From positions 186,001-250,000 of the forward strand of contig NZ_KB907075.1 of NCBI RefSeq assembly GCF_000381765.1: a stretch of 64,000 nucleotides of DNA, written 5' to 3'. The position numbers were made by a program, and so were the translations under genes. Positions 42,122 through 51,089 of the stretch are shown here, one piece after another. The first letter of the stretch is position 1; each line of letters opens with the position of its first letter. The DNA comes from [Zimmermannella] faecalis ATCC 13722 (GTDB taxonomy: Bacteria > Actinomycetota > Actinomycetes > Actinomycetales > Microbacteriaceae). The notes beneath the pieces were generated by a model that did not search any database, was not told the origin of the DNA, and was given only the letters and a program-made list of their open reading frames with translations.

Positions 42122-43212
42122 AGGGTGTCCTCGCACTGCGTCAGCGTGAGGTCGTAGACGACCTCGGGCGACTCGAGCGCCGCGCGCACGTCGCCGCCGG
42201 CGGGATACGGATGCAGGTCGACGCCAAGCTCGAGCGTCGCGGCATCGACCGGCACCTCGAACAGCGCAATGTCGACTTCGGGCGCGTTCGGGTCGTCGCG
42301 CACGACGGTCGGCTCGACCTGTGCGCCGTCGTCGCCGCGCACGAAAAACGTGGTGTCGTTCCCGGCGGGGAAGTTCTGCGACGACCAGGTCGCGTCGGCG
42401 GCCGTGTTGCGTGCCCGGTGCTCGACCTCGAAGGTCGCGACGAGCCACATGTTGCCCTCGCTCGCCCAGCCGTAGCCCGGCAGGAACGGCACCGCGACCT
42501 GCGTCAGGCTTTCGACCGAGATCTGATGCTCGACTCCGCCGGTCTGCGCCTCGACCGACTCGAACCGATACCCCTCGAGCGTCACCTCGTTGTTGCTGCC
42601 GTACACGTAGTCGACCGGCGACGGGAGCCGTTCGCCGGTGAGCAGGCTGAGCTGCTGCACGACACCCTCTGATTCCACCTCGAGCACCGCCGACTCGGGC
42701 GCGGCGTCGGTCGGCACCCGCAGCACCACCGTCGTGCCGCTGACGAGCTGCGAGAGCGGATGCACGACCACCTCACCATCCGCGGCGGTCACGACGACCC
42801 GCTCCACGATCGCCGATTCCTGACCCGAGAAGCCGTAGGCGTAGGCCGGGTCGACCGCGAGCTGCGCGACCACGAACTGTTCGCCCTCGGGCGCCGTGAA
42901 CGGGTCTTCGCGGTCGTAGGGCACCTCGTCGAAGGTGTTGTCGCGCGCGACCTCGGCGGTGATTTCGTCGCCGACAAGTAGGTCGCTCACGCGCACCTCG
43001 CTAATCGGGGCGCGCAGCGCGTGTTCCGAGTCGTTCGGCACGTCGACTCGCGTGAGCTGCACCCCGAGCGCCGTGCCCGAGCCGGTGCGGCCCTCGGTGA
43101 CGGCGGTAGCGGCGAACCCTTCGGCTTCGGCGTCGGTGGTCGCGCATCCGGTGAGCGCCGGGGCGATGAGCGCGCCAAGCAGCAGCGCCATCGCGAGTAT
43201 CCGCTTGTTCAC
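42118..43212 (-). CDS. Lipoprotein of the six-member array (member A', second cassette)
   Basis: A protein of 364 residues. Signal peptide ALLLGALIAPALTGC. Array blocks: FTAPEGEQFVVAQLAVDPAY, EGVVQQLSLLTGERLPSPVD, EHQISVESLTQVAVPFLPGY and GWASEGNMWLVATFEVEHRA. The C-terminal IALFEVPVDAATLELGVDLH followed by PYPAGGDVRAALESP matches member A at 45837 (VDVHPFDTGDDVRGALEQPR). It is the first gene of this part of the array, facing hipBA across 150 bp. Function unknown. Confidence 0.8.
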   Translation of the reverse strand: MNKRILAMALLLGALIAPALTGCATTDAEAEGFAATAVTEGRTGSGTALGVQLTRVDVPNDSEHALRAPISEVRVSDLLVGDEITAEVARDNTFDEVPYDREDPFTAPEGEQFVVAQLAVDPAYAYGFSGQESAIVERVVVTAADGEVVVHPLSQLVSGTTVVLRVPTDAAPESAVLEVESEGVVQQLSLLTGERLPSPVDYVYGSNNEVTLEGYRFESVEAQTGGVEHQISVESLTQVAVPFLPGYGWASEGNMWLVATFEVEHRARNTAADATWSSQNFPAGNDTTFFVRGDDGAQVEPTVVRDDPNAPEVDIALFEVPVDAATLELGVDLHPYPAGGDVRAALESPEVVYDLTLTQCEDTL

Positions 43213-43302
43213 ATGCTCCCCCGCCGCTGCGTTTCCTGCCGCGCGATTCCTCCCGCTTCACTTGTCCCTCGACGCTACCCGGCTTCGACAAACGGCACAT
43301 TT

Positions 43303-43340
43303 ATCTGGAAATACAGATTAGCCCGGCGTATCGTTATATT
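43303..43340 (+). promoter_or_regulatory. hipB: Candidate hipBA operator and -10 region
   Basis: ATCTG-GAAATA-CAGAT (43303-43318) is an inverted repeat in the divergent gap between member A' and hipB, and TATATT (43335-43340) is a good -10 box 22 bp before the hipB ATG. HipB-type regulators bind short palindromes near their promoter. The surrounding 60 bp are clearly AT-richer than the neighbours. Confidence 0.4.
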
Positions 43341-43362
43341 CAGGTACGACAGGAGGGCCGTC

Positions 43363-43608
43363 ATGGCGCAGCGACAGGCGCGACTCCGCGTGCCCGCGGA
43401 TATCGGGCTGGCGATTCGGCAGGCCCGTCTTGATCACGGGCTCACCCAGCAGGAGCTCGCTGAGCTGCTCGAGGTGTCGCAGAGCGCCATCAGCGAAATG
43501 GAATCCGGGAAATCGACCAAGTTCCTGCGGTTGATCCTGGAAGCGTTTCGCGCCACGGGGATCACCGTGTCAGCGACCTGGGAGGCAGACCGTGCGCCTG
43601 GCAGTTGA
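43363..43608 (+). CDS. hipB: HipB-type antitoxin (XRE family helix-turn-helix)
   Basis: A protein of 81 residues. The helix-turn-helix reads GLAIRQARLDHGLTQQELAE followed by LLEVSQSAISEMESGKST, then LRLILEAFRATGITVSATWE, the arrangement of HipB. It represses its own operon and neutralises HipA. The ATG at 43363 follows AGGAGG. The stop lies 17 bases inside the hipA coding region. Base composition is lower in GC than the flanking lipoprotein genes. Confidence 0.88.
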   Translation: MAQRQARLRVPADIGLAIRQARLDHGLTQQELAELLEVSQSAISEMESGKSTKFLRLILEAFRATGITVSATWEADRAPGS

Positions 43609-44830
43609 GCTCTCCGGAACGCGCATCGGCGTCCTCGAGGGCAACGAGCGGACCTTCGACTTTGTGGTCACCAACGAAGCCCTCGAACGCTTCGGGCTGA
43701 ACAGCACCGTCCTGTCGGTCGCGATACCGTTCACCGACGCCCCTCGGCGAGACCATGCCGACCGCCGCCGGAACTGGTTCCGGGAGGTCCTGCCGGAGGG
43801 CGACCAGTACGAGCACATGCTCGCGCAGAGCGGTCTCCGTCGAGGAGATACGCTCGGGTTTCTGGCGCGATACGGGCGCGATATCGCTGGCGCGTTGCAG
43901 ATCTGGGATCTTGACGACCCGACGGAGCCGCGAACCCCGGCAGTGAACGCGCTGACCGACCCACAGGTACGCCGCCTGCTGGAAGATCCCTTGGGCTCGC
44001 CACTCGGCAATGATCCGTTGGGTGGCAAATCGTCACTAGGTGGCGTGCAGCCGAAAGTGGTGCTCGCGGAGACCGCCGACGGTTGGGCGCAGGCGTTGGG
44101 GGGTTTCCCCACCACGCACATCGTGAAACCACGATTGTCGGGGGCAATGGCGAGCGTCATCTTCGACGAGGAGTACGGAGCGAGGCTCTCACGCAAGATC
44201 GGCCTTGCGCGCTTCGACGTGCGTGTTCACCGTTTCGACGGACTCGACGCCCTCGTAATCGAACGGTTTGACCGGCATCTCGGGCAGCGCATCCATCAGG
44301 AAGATTTCAACCAAGCGCTGGGTGCCGCCGGCAATCAGAAGTATCAGGAGCTGGGCGGCGTGGTCAGTATGGGCCGAATCGCGTCGACGCTCCGCCGCCA
44401 CGCGGCAGCAGGCGATTTGCAGCAACTAGCTCGAATGTTGGTGTTTGCCGTCGCGATCGGGAACCTCGATATGCACGCAAAGAACCTCGGCCTGCTTCAC
44501 GGTGCCGACGGCAGTGTGAAACTGGCACCAGCGTACGACGTCGTTCCGCAGGCGCATCAGGCCAACGATGGGCGAATGGCCCTGGCTTGCAACAAGAAGT
44601 ATCGGCACGGGGAGTTAACGCGTCACGATCTGCTCGCGGAGCTCGAGTCGTGGGGGCTGCGCCGGGCCGAGAAGCTCCTCACCGAGACCATGGACGAGAT
44701 CGCCGACGCAATCGCTACGGAGACACCGCTAACCGGTGCCGCGCCGAATCTCCAAGACCAACTCGCCGCGTTCGCTCGCAACCTCCAGAATGGTCGTCCG
44801 GTGGGCGGCGAGGTCAGCAAAGGCACCTAG
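43592..44830 (+). CDS. hipA: HipA-type serine/threonine kinase toxin
   Basis: A protein of 412 residues with the HipA fold: an N-terminal couple_hipA domain (RLAVELSGTRIGVLEGNERT, PFTDAPRRDHADRRRNWFRE), the phosphate loop GGKSSLGGVQPKVVLAE, a catalytic loop VAIGNLDMHAKNLGLLHGAD with the catalytic Asp, and the metal motif LAPAYDVVPQ. The E. coli enzyme phosphorylates glutamyl-tRNA synthetase and causes dormancy. The GTG at 43592 follows GGGAGG. Its stop shares CTAG with the convergent lipoprotein stop. Together with hipB it forms a 1.5-kb module within the lipoprotein array, probably acquired. Confidence 0.9.
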   Translation: MRLAVELSGTRIGVLEGNERTFDFVVTNEALERFGLNSTVLSVAIPFTDAPRRDHADRRRNWFREVLPEGDQYEHMLAQSGLRRGDTLGFLARYGRDIAGALQIWDLDDPTEPRTPAVNALTDPQVRRLLEDPLGSPLGNDPLGGKSSLGGVQPKVVLAETADGWAQALGGFPTTHIVKPRLSGAMASVIFDEEYGARLSRKIGLARFDVRVHRFDGLDALVIERFDRHLGQRIHQEDFNQALGAAGNQKYQELGGVVSMGRIASTLRRHAAAGDLQQLARMLVFAVAIGNLDMHAKNLGLLHGADGSVKLAPAYDVVPQAHQANDGRMALACNKKYRHGELTRHDLLAELESWGLRRAEKLLTETMDEIADAIATETPLTGAAPNLQDQLAAFARNLQNGRPVGGEVSKGT

Positions 44831-45840
44831 CCCTCGAGCCGCAGCGGCACCTCGATCGGCCCGGCCTCGAACTCGGTGCCGTCGGAGCCCTCCCCCGCGA
44901 GCCGCACGAGCACGGTGAGCTCGTCGGCGTCGATTGGCACCTCGAACCAGGTCGTGCCGTTGCCCGGATACTCGAACGCGTCGCCCGCGCCCTCGATCGA
45001 CTCAAGCTCGGTACCGTCGGGCAGCCGCAGCGTCAGCCGACTCGTGTCGTTGTAGAGCGCCGAGGCGTCGGCTTCGACCCGAAGCCCGACAAACGTGTGC
45101 CCGTCGCTCGCCCAGCCCGAGGCGAAACCGAGCACCGGCGACGTCACGACATCGCTCACGTAGCCCGCGAAAATGTCCTGCTGCCACGCAACATCATCGA
45201 CCACGGCTTCGAGGCCAAAGCCGTGGCGATCGACCGCGTCGGAGTGCGTGCGCACGCCGTCGGTGAGGCGCAGCCGCTCGACGTGATCGTCGACAGTCAC
45301 CTCAAGCGAAAGGTCGCCGATCAGCTCCTCCGGCACCGACACCGCGAGGCGCGTCGACGACGACTGCAACAGGCTCGTCGCGTCGAAGGTGCCCGGCAGC
45401 AGCGTCACCTCGGTCTCACCCGACACCAGCCGAAACTCGACGTCCGCAGCGGTAAGAGGCTGCGCGGGCATACCCGTCGGGTTCGTGCGCGTCAGCTCGG
45501 CGAAGAACAGCACCTCGCCGTCGGCCGCGGTGATCCACGGCGGCGCCTCCTCAGGCACGGGCCCGTCGGCAAGCTCGGGCGCGTCTGCGTAGTGGATGCG
45601 CTCGGCCGTGCCGGTCGTCTCGACCGTGATTCGCGCGCCCGGCACCTCGAGACCGCGATCGTCACCGCCCGGCACGGTGGCCGCGTCGAATACCCCGAAC
45701 TGCTCACTGCGCACGACGCCCGCGGTCGACGGCGCCGCCGCGGTGTCGGGGTCGTCTTGCGAACAGCCGAGCAGCACGATCGACAGGGCGAGCACCGCCG
45801 CGAGCGCGGCGCTGATGCGACCCGCAGCCACCCGGATCAT
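44827..45840 (-). CDS. Lipoprotein of the six-member array (member B, first cassette)
   Basis: A protein of 337 residues. Signal peptide ISAALAAVLALSIVLLGC. Close paralogue of the protein at 41114, shown by RGLEVPGARITVETTGTAER, RLRLTDGVRTHSDAVDRHGF, DIFAGYVSDVVTSPVLGFAS and TFVGLRVEADASALYNDTSR, followed by LTLRLPDGTELESIEGAGDA and TWFEVPIDADELTVLVRLAG. It overlaps member A by ATGA, and its stop codon lies at the right end of the hipBA module. Function unknown. Confidence 0.8.
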   Translation of the reverse strand: MIRVAAGRISAALAAVLALSIVLLGCSQDDPDTAAAPSTAGVVRSEQFGVFDAATVPGGDDRGLEVPGARITVETTGTAERIHYADAPELADGPVPEEAPPWITAADGEVLFFAELTRTNPTGMPAQPLTAADVEFRLVSGETEVTLLPGTFDATSLLQSSSTRLAVSVPEELIGDLSLEVTVDDHVERLRLTDGVRTHSDAVDRHGFGLEAVVDDVAWQQDIFAGYVSDVVTSPVLGFASGWASDGHTFVGLRVEADASALYNDTSRLTLRLPDGTELESIEGAGDAFEYPGNGTTWFEVPIDADELTVLVRLAGEGSDGTEFEAGPIEVPLRLEG

Positions 45841-46943
45841 TCGCCGACCCCGCTCGCCGAGAACTCGAGGTCGACCGTGACCCGCGGCTGCTCGAGCGCG
45901 CCGCGCACATCGTCGCCGGTGTCGAACGGATGCACATCGACGACGACCTGCGCCGCGTCGAGATCGGCCGGCACCGAGAACCACACCCGGTACGTCGTAT
46001 CCGACCCGCTCGCGAGCTCCTGCACGAGCAGCGCCTCCCGCACCGACCCGTCGGCGAGCTCGACGGTGATCGTCGTCCCCGACCCCGGCTCAAGCTCGAG
46101 GTAGCGCCAGACGCCGCCGCCGGAAGCGTCGTTGTTCACCGTGTGCCGCAGCTGCACGTCGGCCCACAGGAACATCTCGCCCTCGTCGGGCCAGCCGTGG
46201 CCGTGCATGAGCGGCTCGGTCGAAACCGACTGAATCCACGTGAGCACGTTGTGCTCTCGGTCGCCGACCTCGACGTACTCCGAGACATACCCCTGACCCT
46301 CGGAGTCGTACGACACCTCGCCGTGCCGGTCGAACAGCGCGTCGAGCTCCGACGGCAGGCGTTCGCCCGTGAGGAGGCTCAGCCGCTGCGTCACGCCCTC
46401 GATCTCGACCTCCAGCACGGCGTCGTCGGGGCTCGCGTCGACCGGCGCCTGGAACAGGTAGAACTCGTCGCCGGTGAGGTTCGCGATCGGGTACCGCTGC
46501 GATTCACCGTCGCGCGTGATGACGATGCGCTGCGCCTGCGCCTGCGCCTGCGCCGAGGGCGTGTCGTCGACGAGCGTGGTCGTCCGCGACTCCTTCGCAG
46601 ACTTCACCGCGACAAACTGTTCGCCGTCGTCGGCCGCGACCGCTTCGTCGCGGCTCGGCAGCATCTCGCCCGAGAGCGCGTGCGCCGTCGTTTCGGGCTG
46701 CAGCTCGTCGCCCCGGTAGATGAGCGCGACGCTCACCGTGCTCTGGGCGCCCATGAGCACGTGCGCAGCGTCGGCGGGCGGCTGGTCGATCGAGAACCCC
46801 TCCGGCGCCCGATCGAGCCGGAGCACCCCGGCCTCACTCTCCCCTTCGGGCGCGAGCGCGCTCATGCCCGTCGCCGCGCATCCGGCCAACAGCGGCACGA
46901 TCGCAGCGAGGAGCACCGCGATCGCGCGCATCCGCCCCCGCAC
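45837..46943 (-). CDS. Lipoprotein of the six-member array (member A, first cassette)
   Basis: A protein of 368 residues. Signal peptide MRAIAVLLAAIVPLLAGC. It carries VAADDGEQFVAVKSAKESRT, GVTQRLSLLTGERLPSELDA, HNVLTWIQSVSTEPLMHGHG and the A-type ending VVVDVHPFDTGDDVRGALEQ. A short Ala-Gln run (SAQAQAQAQR) interrupts one loop. Its GTG at 46943 shares one base with the hemL stop (TAGTG), so lipoprotein translation can follow heme-gene translation. First of the six; the coupling to a heme gene is unexplained. Confidence 0.8.
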   Translation of the reverse strand: MRGRMRAIAVLLAAIVPLLAGCAATGMSALAPEGESEAGVLRLDRAPEGFSIDQPPADAAHVLMGAQSTVSVALIYRGDELQPETTAHALSGEMLPSRDEAVAADDGEQFVAVKSAKESRTTTLVDDTPSAQAQAQAQRIVITRDGESQRYPIANLTGDEFYLFQAPVDASPDDAVLEVEIEGVTQRLSLLTGERLPSELDALFDRHGEVSYDSEGQGYVSEYVEVGDREHNVLTWIQSVSTEPLMHGHGWPDEGEMFLWADVQLRHTVNNDASGGGVWRYLELEPGSGTTITVELADGSVREALLVQELASGSDTTYRVWFSVPADLDAAQVVVDVHPFDTGDDVRGALEQPRVTVDLEFSASGVGE

Positions 46944-48328
46944 TACGTCGCGGAAGCCGCAGCCGCCGCCTCAGCCGCCTTCGGCAGCGCCGCGGCGATC
47001 GCGTCGAGCGCCTCGTCGTCGTGCGCGGCCGAGAGGAACCACGCCTCGAACACGCTCGGGGGCAGGCTCACGCCGCCGTCGAGCATCGCGTGGAAGAACG
47101 CGGGATACCGCCATGCCTCCTGCCGCTTCACCTCGTCTTCATTGATCGGCGCCGGGTTGCCGAACTCGTCGGTGCCGCTCCAGCCGAGGGCCGCGCCGTC
47201 GCCGAACTTGAACGAGAAGAGGTTGCGCACGCGGCCGACCGCGTGGGGCAGGCCGACGCGGTCGAACTCGCCGTGCACGAGCTCGACGACCCGGTTCGCC
47301 GCGGTGTCGATGCGCTCGTAGACGCTCGTGTCGGCGAGCCGCAGGGTCGCGACGCCCGCCGCGACGGCGACCGGGTTCCCCGAGAGCGTGCCCGCCTGGT
47401 AGACGGGCCCCGTCGGCGCGAGGTGGTGCATGAGCTCCCGCGAGGCGCCGAGTGCCGCGACGGGCATGCCGCCGCCAATGACCTTGCCGAACGTGAAGAT
47501 GTCGGGGTTCCAGCCGGCCGTCTCGGTGTCTTGCTGCTCGCGGCCCCACCAGCCCGCGGGCCCGGTGCGGAAACCGGTGAGCACCTCGTCACAGATGAGC
47601 AGCGCGCCCTCGCCGTGGCAGAGGTCGGCGAGCGCCTTGTTGAAGCCGGGCAGCGGCGGCACGACGCCCATGTTCGCGGGCGACGCCTCGGTGATCACCG
47701 CCGCGATCTCACCGGGATGCTCGGCGAACGCCGCGCGCACCGCGTCAAGGTCGTTATAGGGCACGACGATCGTCTGCGACGCGATCGCCTCGGGCACGCC
47801 GGCCGAACCCGGCAACGCGAGCGTCGCGAGGCCCGACCCGGCCGCGGCGAGCAGGCCGTCAGAGTGGCCGTGGTAGCAGCCCGCGAACTTGATCACGAGA
47901 TCGCGGCCCGTCGCGCCCCGGGCAAGGCGAATCGCGGTCATGGTCGCCTCGGTGCCGGTCGACACGAGGCGCACCTCGTCGATCGCGGGCACACGGTGCA
48001 CGATCTCTTCGGCAAGCTCCACCTCGCCCGTCGCGGGGCCACCCGGGCACATCATGCGCGACGCAGTCTCGGTGACGGCGGCGACGACGTCGGGGTGCGA
48101 ATGGCCGAGCAGCATGGGGCCCCAACCGCACACGAGGTCGACGCGGCGCACGCCCTCGACATCGGTGAGCCAGGCGCCCTGCGCCGAGGTGGTGAACGTC
48201 GGCACGCCGCCGACCGAACCGAAGGCACGCACGGGCGAGTTCACGCCACCCGGCGTGAGCTGCTGGGCGCGCTCAAACCACTCGCCGTTCGTCTTCGGCG
48301 AGCTCGTGGTCGGCTCGGTCGTGGTCAT
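46943..48328 (-). CDS. hemL: Glutamate-1-semialdehyde 2,1-aminomutase
   Basis: A PLP enzyme of 461 residues that turns glutamate-1-semialdehyde into 5-aminolevulinate. Seen: [80 protein letters not shown], the Asp region in [20 protein letters not shown] and the PLP Lys in [20 protein letters not shown]. An Ala-rich tail ([17 protein letters not shown]) extends the usual length. Lies 72 bp after hemB in the heme cluster and joins the lipoprotein array at its 3' end. Confidence 0.96.
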   Translation of the reverse strand: MTTTEPTTSSPKTNGEWFERAQQLTPGGVNSPVRAFGSVGGVPTFTTSAQGAWLTDVEGVRRVDLVCGWGPMLLGHSHPDVVAAVTETASRMMCPGGPATGEVELAEEIVHRVPAIDEVRLVSTGTEATMTAIRLARGATGRDLVIKFAGCYHGHSDGLLAAAGSGLATLALPGSAGVPEAIASQTIVVPYNDLDAVRAAFAEHPGEIAAVITEASPANMGVVPPLPGFNKALADLCHGEGALLICDEVLTGFRTGPAGWWGREQQDTETAGWNPDIFTFGKVIGGGMPVAALGASRELMHHLAPTGPVYQAGTLSGNPVAVAAGVATLRLADTSVYERIDTAANRVVELVHGEFDRVGLPHAVGRVRNLFSFKFGDGAALGWSGTDEFGNPAPINEDEVKRQEAWRYPAFFHAMLDGGVSLPPSVFEAWFLSAAHDDEALDAIAAALPKAAEAAAAASAT

Positions 48329-48400
48329 AGTGCTCCTTGGTCGACGGGTCATTCGGCCGCGAGCGCACGCCCCGGCCACAGGGAAGGATACGCGGGCAGA

Positions 48401-49378
48401 CTACCCGCGCAGGCGGCGCGCGACCTCGGTCGCGTAATAGGTGAGGATCGCGTCGGCGCCCGCGCGCTTGATCGAGAGGATCGCCTCGTCGACCATGCGG
48501 TCGCGGTCGATCCAGCCGTTCGCGGCGGCCGCCTCGATCATCGCGTACTCCCCCGACACGTGGTACGCCCACACGGGGCGCGTCGACTCGGCGGCGACGT
48601 CGGCGAGCACGTCAAGGTACATCGTCGCGGGCTTCACCATGACGATGTCGGCGCCCTCCTCGAGGTCGAGGAGGGTCTCGAGCATGCCCTCGCGGCGATT
48701 CGCGGGGTCAAGCTGGTACGTCTTGCGGTCGCCCTTGAGCTGCGAGTCGACCGCCTCACGGAACGGCCCGAACAGCGCCGACGCATACTTCGCCGAGTAG
48801 GCGAGCAGAATCGCGTCGTCGTGACCCGCGCGGTCGAGGGCCGTGCGCGCGGCGCCGATCTGGCCATCCATCATGCCCGACATGCCGATGATCTCGGCGC
48901 CCGATGCGGCCTGCACGACCGCCATCTCGTTGTAGATCGCGAGCGTGCGGTCGTTGTCGACGCGGCCGCGCGAGTCGAGCACGCCGCAGTGGCCGTGGTC
49001 GGTGAACTCGTCGAGGCAGAGGTCGGCCTGCACCGTGATCGCGTCGCCCGCCTCTTCGGCGACGACGCGGATCGCGCGGTTGAGAATGCCCTCGGGGTCG
49101 ATCGCGCCCGAGCCCTCCGCATCGCGCTGCTCGGGCACGCCGAACAGCATGATGCCCCCGACGCCGAGCTCGGCCGCCTCGGTGACGACGCCGCGAATCG
49201 AGTCGAGCGTGTGCTGGTAGAGGCCCGGCAGCGACGTGATCGCGACTGGCTCATCGATGCCCTCGCGCACGAACACGGGCAGCACGAGCTCGTTCGGATG
49301 CACGTGGGTTTCGCGCACCTGGCGGCGCACGGCGTCGCTCTGGCGAAGGCGGCGAAGGCGGGTGGTCGGGAAGGTCAT
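48401..49378 (-). CDS. hemB: Delta-aminolevulinic acid dehydratase (porphobilinogen synthase)
   Basis: A protein of 325 residues that condenses two aminolevulinates to porphobilinogen. Schiff-base lysines are in [16 protein letters not shown] and [14 protein letters not shown]. The metal region reads [20 protein letters not shown]: the zinc-type CxCx7C has become CxDx7C, so the active-site zinc is probably not used as in E. coli and Mg2+ dependence is more likely, as in related actinobacteria. The ATG overlaps the hemD stop (ATGA). Confidence 0.96.
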   Translation of the reverse strand: MTFPTTRLRRLRQSDAVRRQVRETHVHPNELVLPVFVREGIDEPVAITSLPGLYQHTLDSIRGVVTEAAELGVGGIMLFGVPEQRDAEGSGAIDPEGILNRAIRVVAEEAGDAITVQADLCLDEFTDHGHCGVLDSRGRVDNDRTLAIYNEMAVVQAASGAEIIGMSGMMDGQIGAARTALDRAGHDDAILLAYSAKYASALFGPFREAVDSQLKGDRKTYQLDPANRREGMLETLLDLEEGADIVMVKPATMYLDVLADVAAESTRPVWAYHVSGEYAMIEAAAANGWIDRDRMVDEAILSIKRAGADAILTYYATEVARRLRG

Positions 49379-50133
49379 GACGACTCCTCGGTCGGGGTGA
49401 GGGCGAGCTCGACGGCAGTCACGAGCGATTCTGCCGTGCGCTCCTGGGATTCTGCGGCCACGGTGAGCCCCGCGGCGGTGAGGTCGGCGGTGGTCTGCGG
49501 GCCGATCGACACGATCGCGACCGGCGGCGGGTCGCCGAGCGCGTCGGCGAGGGCACGGCCGACCGAACCACTCGTGACGATCGCGGCGCGGATGCGCCCG
49601 TTCGCGACCTCGGCGCGGGTCGCCTCGTCGAGGGGTCGCGGCACGGTGACGTAGGCCGTCACGGCGTCGACCTCGTGGCCGCGGGCCGTGAGGCCGTCGA
49701 CGAGGGTCGGATGCGCGAGGCTCGACTGGGGCACGAACACGCGGCCGGGGTCGCCCTCGGGCCACTCGGCGACGAGCGCCGCGGCCGTCGCGTCCGCGGG
49801 CACGAAGTCGGGTTCGACGCCGGCGTCGCGCAGGGCCGCGGCCGTCGCGCCACCGACCGCGGCGACGCGCGTGCCCTCGGCGAGCGCGAGCCCGTGGCAG
49901 CCGCGCAGCGCGGCGACGGCGCGGGGTGAGGTGACGGCGAGCCAGTCGTAGCCGCCGCCGCGCAGGCGCGCGCTCGCGTTGGCGAGCCGGGCGAGGTCGT
50001 CGCCCGCGGGCGCCCGAAACGCGAGCACGGGCGCGACGACCGGGTCGCCGCCGCGCTCCCGCACGGCATCGGCGCAGCGCTCGGCGAGCTGCCCGGCACC
50101 CGGAATCAGCACGCCGACGCCCGCAAGGGTCAC
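49375..50133 (-). CDS. hemD: Uroporphyrinogen-III synthase
   Basis: A protein of 252 residues. The family is weakly conserved; visible support is the two-domain bilobed pattern ([20 protein letters not shown], then [20 protein letters not shown]), the motif [20 protein letters not shown] with [20 protein letters not shown], and [15 protein letters not shown] followed by [20 protein letters not shown]. It closes hydroxymethylbilane with inversion of ring D. Position between hemC and hemB, with GTGA/ATGA overlaps on both sides, makes the call secure. Confidence 0.92.
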   Translation of the reverse strand: MTLAGVGVLIPGAGQLAERCADAVRERGGDPVVAPVLAFRAPAGDDLARLANASARLRGGGYDWLAVTSPRAVAALRGCHGLALAEGTRVAAVGGATAAALRDAGVEPDFVPADATAAALVAEWPEGDPGRVFVPQSSLAHPTLVDGLTARGHEVDAVTAYVTVPRPLDEATRAEVANGRIRAAIVTSGSVGRALADALGDPPPVAIVSIGPQTTADLTAAGLTVAAESQERTAESLVTAVELALTPTEESS

Positions 50134-51089
50134 AGCGTCAGTGCCCCGGCGCCCGCCGCGAAGAGGTCGTCGACGAGGCGCGCTGCGAGCTCCGCCCCGG
50201 CGCCGGTCGCAACGGGGCGGGCCTCGGCGGGGCCGAGCGGCAGGCGCGTCGCGGGCGCGGGGGCCTCGCCCGACGCCTCCATGACGCGCACGTTCACGGG
50301 GTCGCGGTCGTCGTAGACGACGGCGTGCAGTCGAAGCACACCGTCGACGACCTCGGCGTGCGCGCCGACCGGCGCCTGGCAGCCAGCGTCGAGCCCGGCG
50401 AGCACGGCCCGCTCGGCCTCGACCGCGAGCCGCGTGGCCGGGTCGTCGAGCTCACTGAGCGCATCCAGCTCGAAGCCCTCGCGCACCTCGATCGCGAGTG
50501 CGCCCTGGCCCGGCGAGTTCGGGAACTCGGCGAGGTCGAAGCGCTCCGTGATGTAGCCGGTGCGTTCGTAGCGCGAGAGTCCCGCGGTCGCGAGCACGAC
50601 GGCGTCGAGCTCGCCCGACGTGACGAAGCCGATGCGGGTGTCGATGTTGCCGCGAATGTCGCGAATGTCGAGGTCGCCGCGCACGCGGCGCAGCTGCGCG
50701 ACCCGGCGCGGCGAGCCCGTGCCGACGCGGGCACCGGCGGGCAGCTCCGCGAGCGTGAGCCCGTCGCGGGCGACGAGCGCGTCGCGCGCATCCTCGCGGG
50801 TCGGATGCGCCGCGAGCACGAGGCCCGGCGCCCCCGCGGTCGGGAGGTCTTTCAGCGAGTGCACCGCGATGTCGACCTCGCCCTCGCGCAGGGCGTCGCG
50901 CAGCTCGGTCGCGAACACGCCGCGGCCCCCGAGCTCCTTGAGCGAGGCGCGGTTCACGTCGCCGTGCGTCGTCACCGTGACGATCTCGACGTCGCGGCCG
51001 CTCAGCTCGGCGATGCGGTCGGCCGCCTGGCGGGTCTGCGCGACCGCGAGCTTCGAGCCGCGCGTGCCGATGCGCAGCACGCCGGTCAC
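50130..51089 (-). CDS. hemC: Hydroxymethylbilane synthase (porphobilinogen deaminase)
   Basis: A protein of 319 residues. Seen: [40 protein letters not shown] followed by [49 protein letters not shown] and the dipyrromethane cofactor Cys in [18 protein letters not shown]. It joins four porphobilinogens. GTG at 51089 overlaps the hemH stop (GTGA). Standard length. Confidence 0.97.
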   Translation of the reverse strand: MTGVLRIGTRGSKLAVAQTRQAADRIAELSGRDVEIVTVTTHGDVNRASLKELGGRGVFATELRDALREGEVDIAVHSLKDLPTAGAPGLVLAAHPTREDARDALVARDGLTLAELPAGARVGTGSPRRVAQLRRVRGDLDIRDIRGNIDTRIGFVTSGELDAVVLATAGLSRYERTGYITERFDLAEFPNSPGQGALAIEVREGFELDALSELDDPATRLAVEAERAVLAGLDAGCQAPVGAHAEVVDGVLRLHAVVYDDRDPVNVRVMEASGEAPAPATRLPLGPAEARPVATGAGAELAARLVDDLFAAGAGALTL

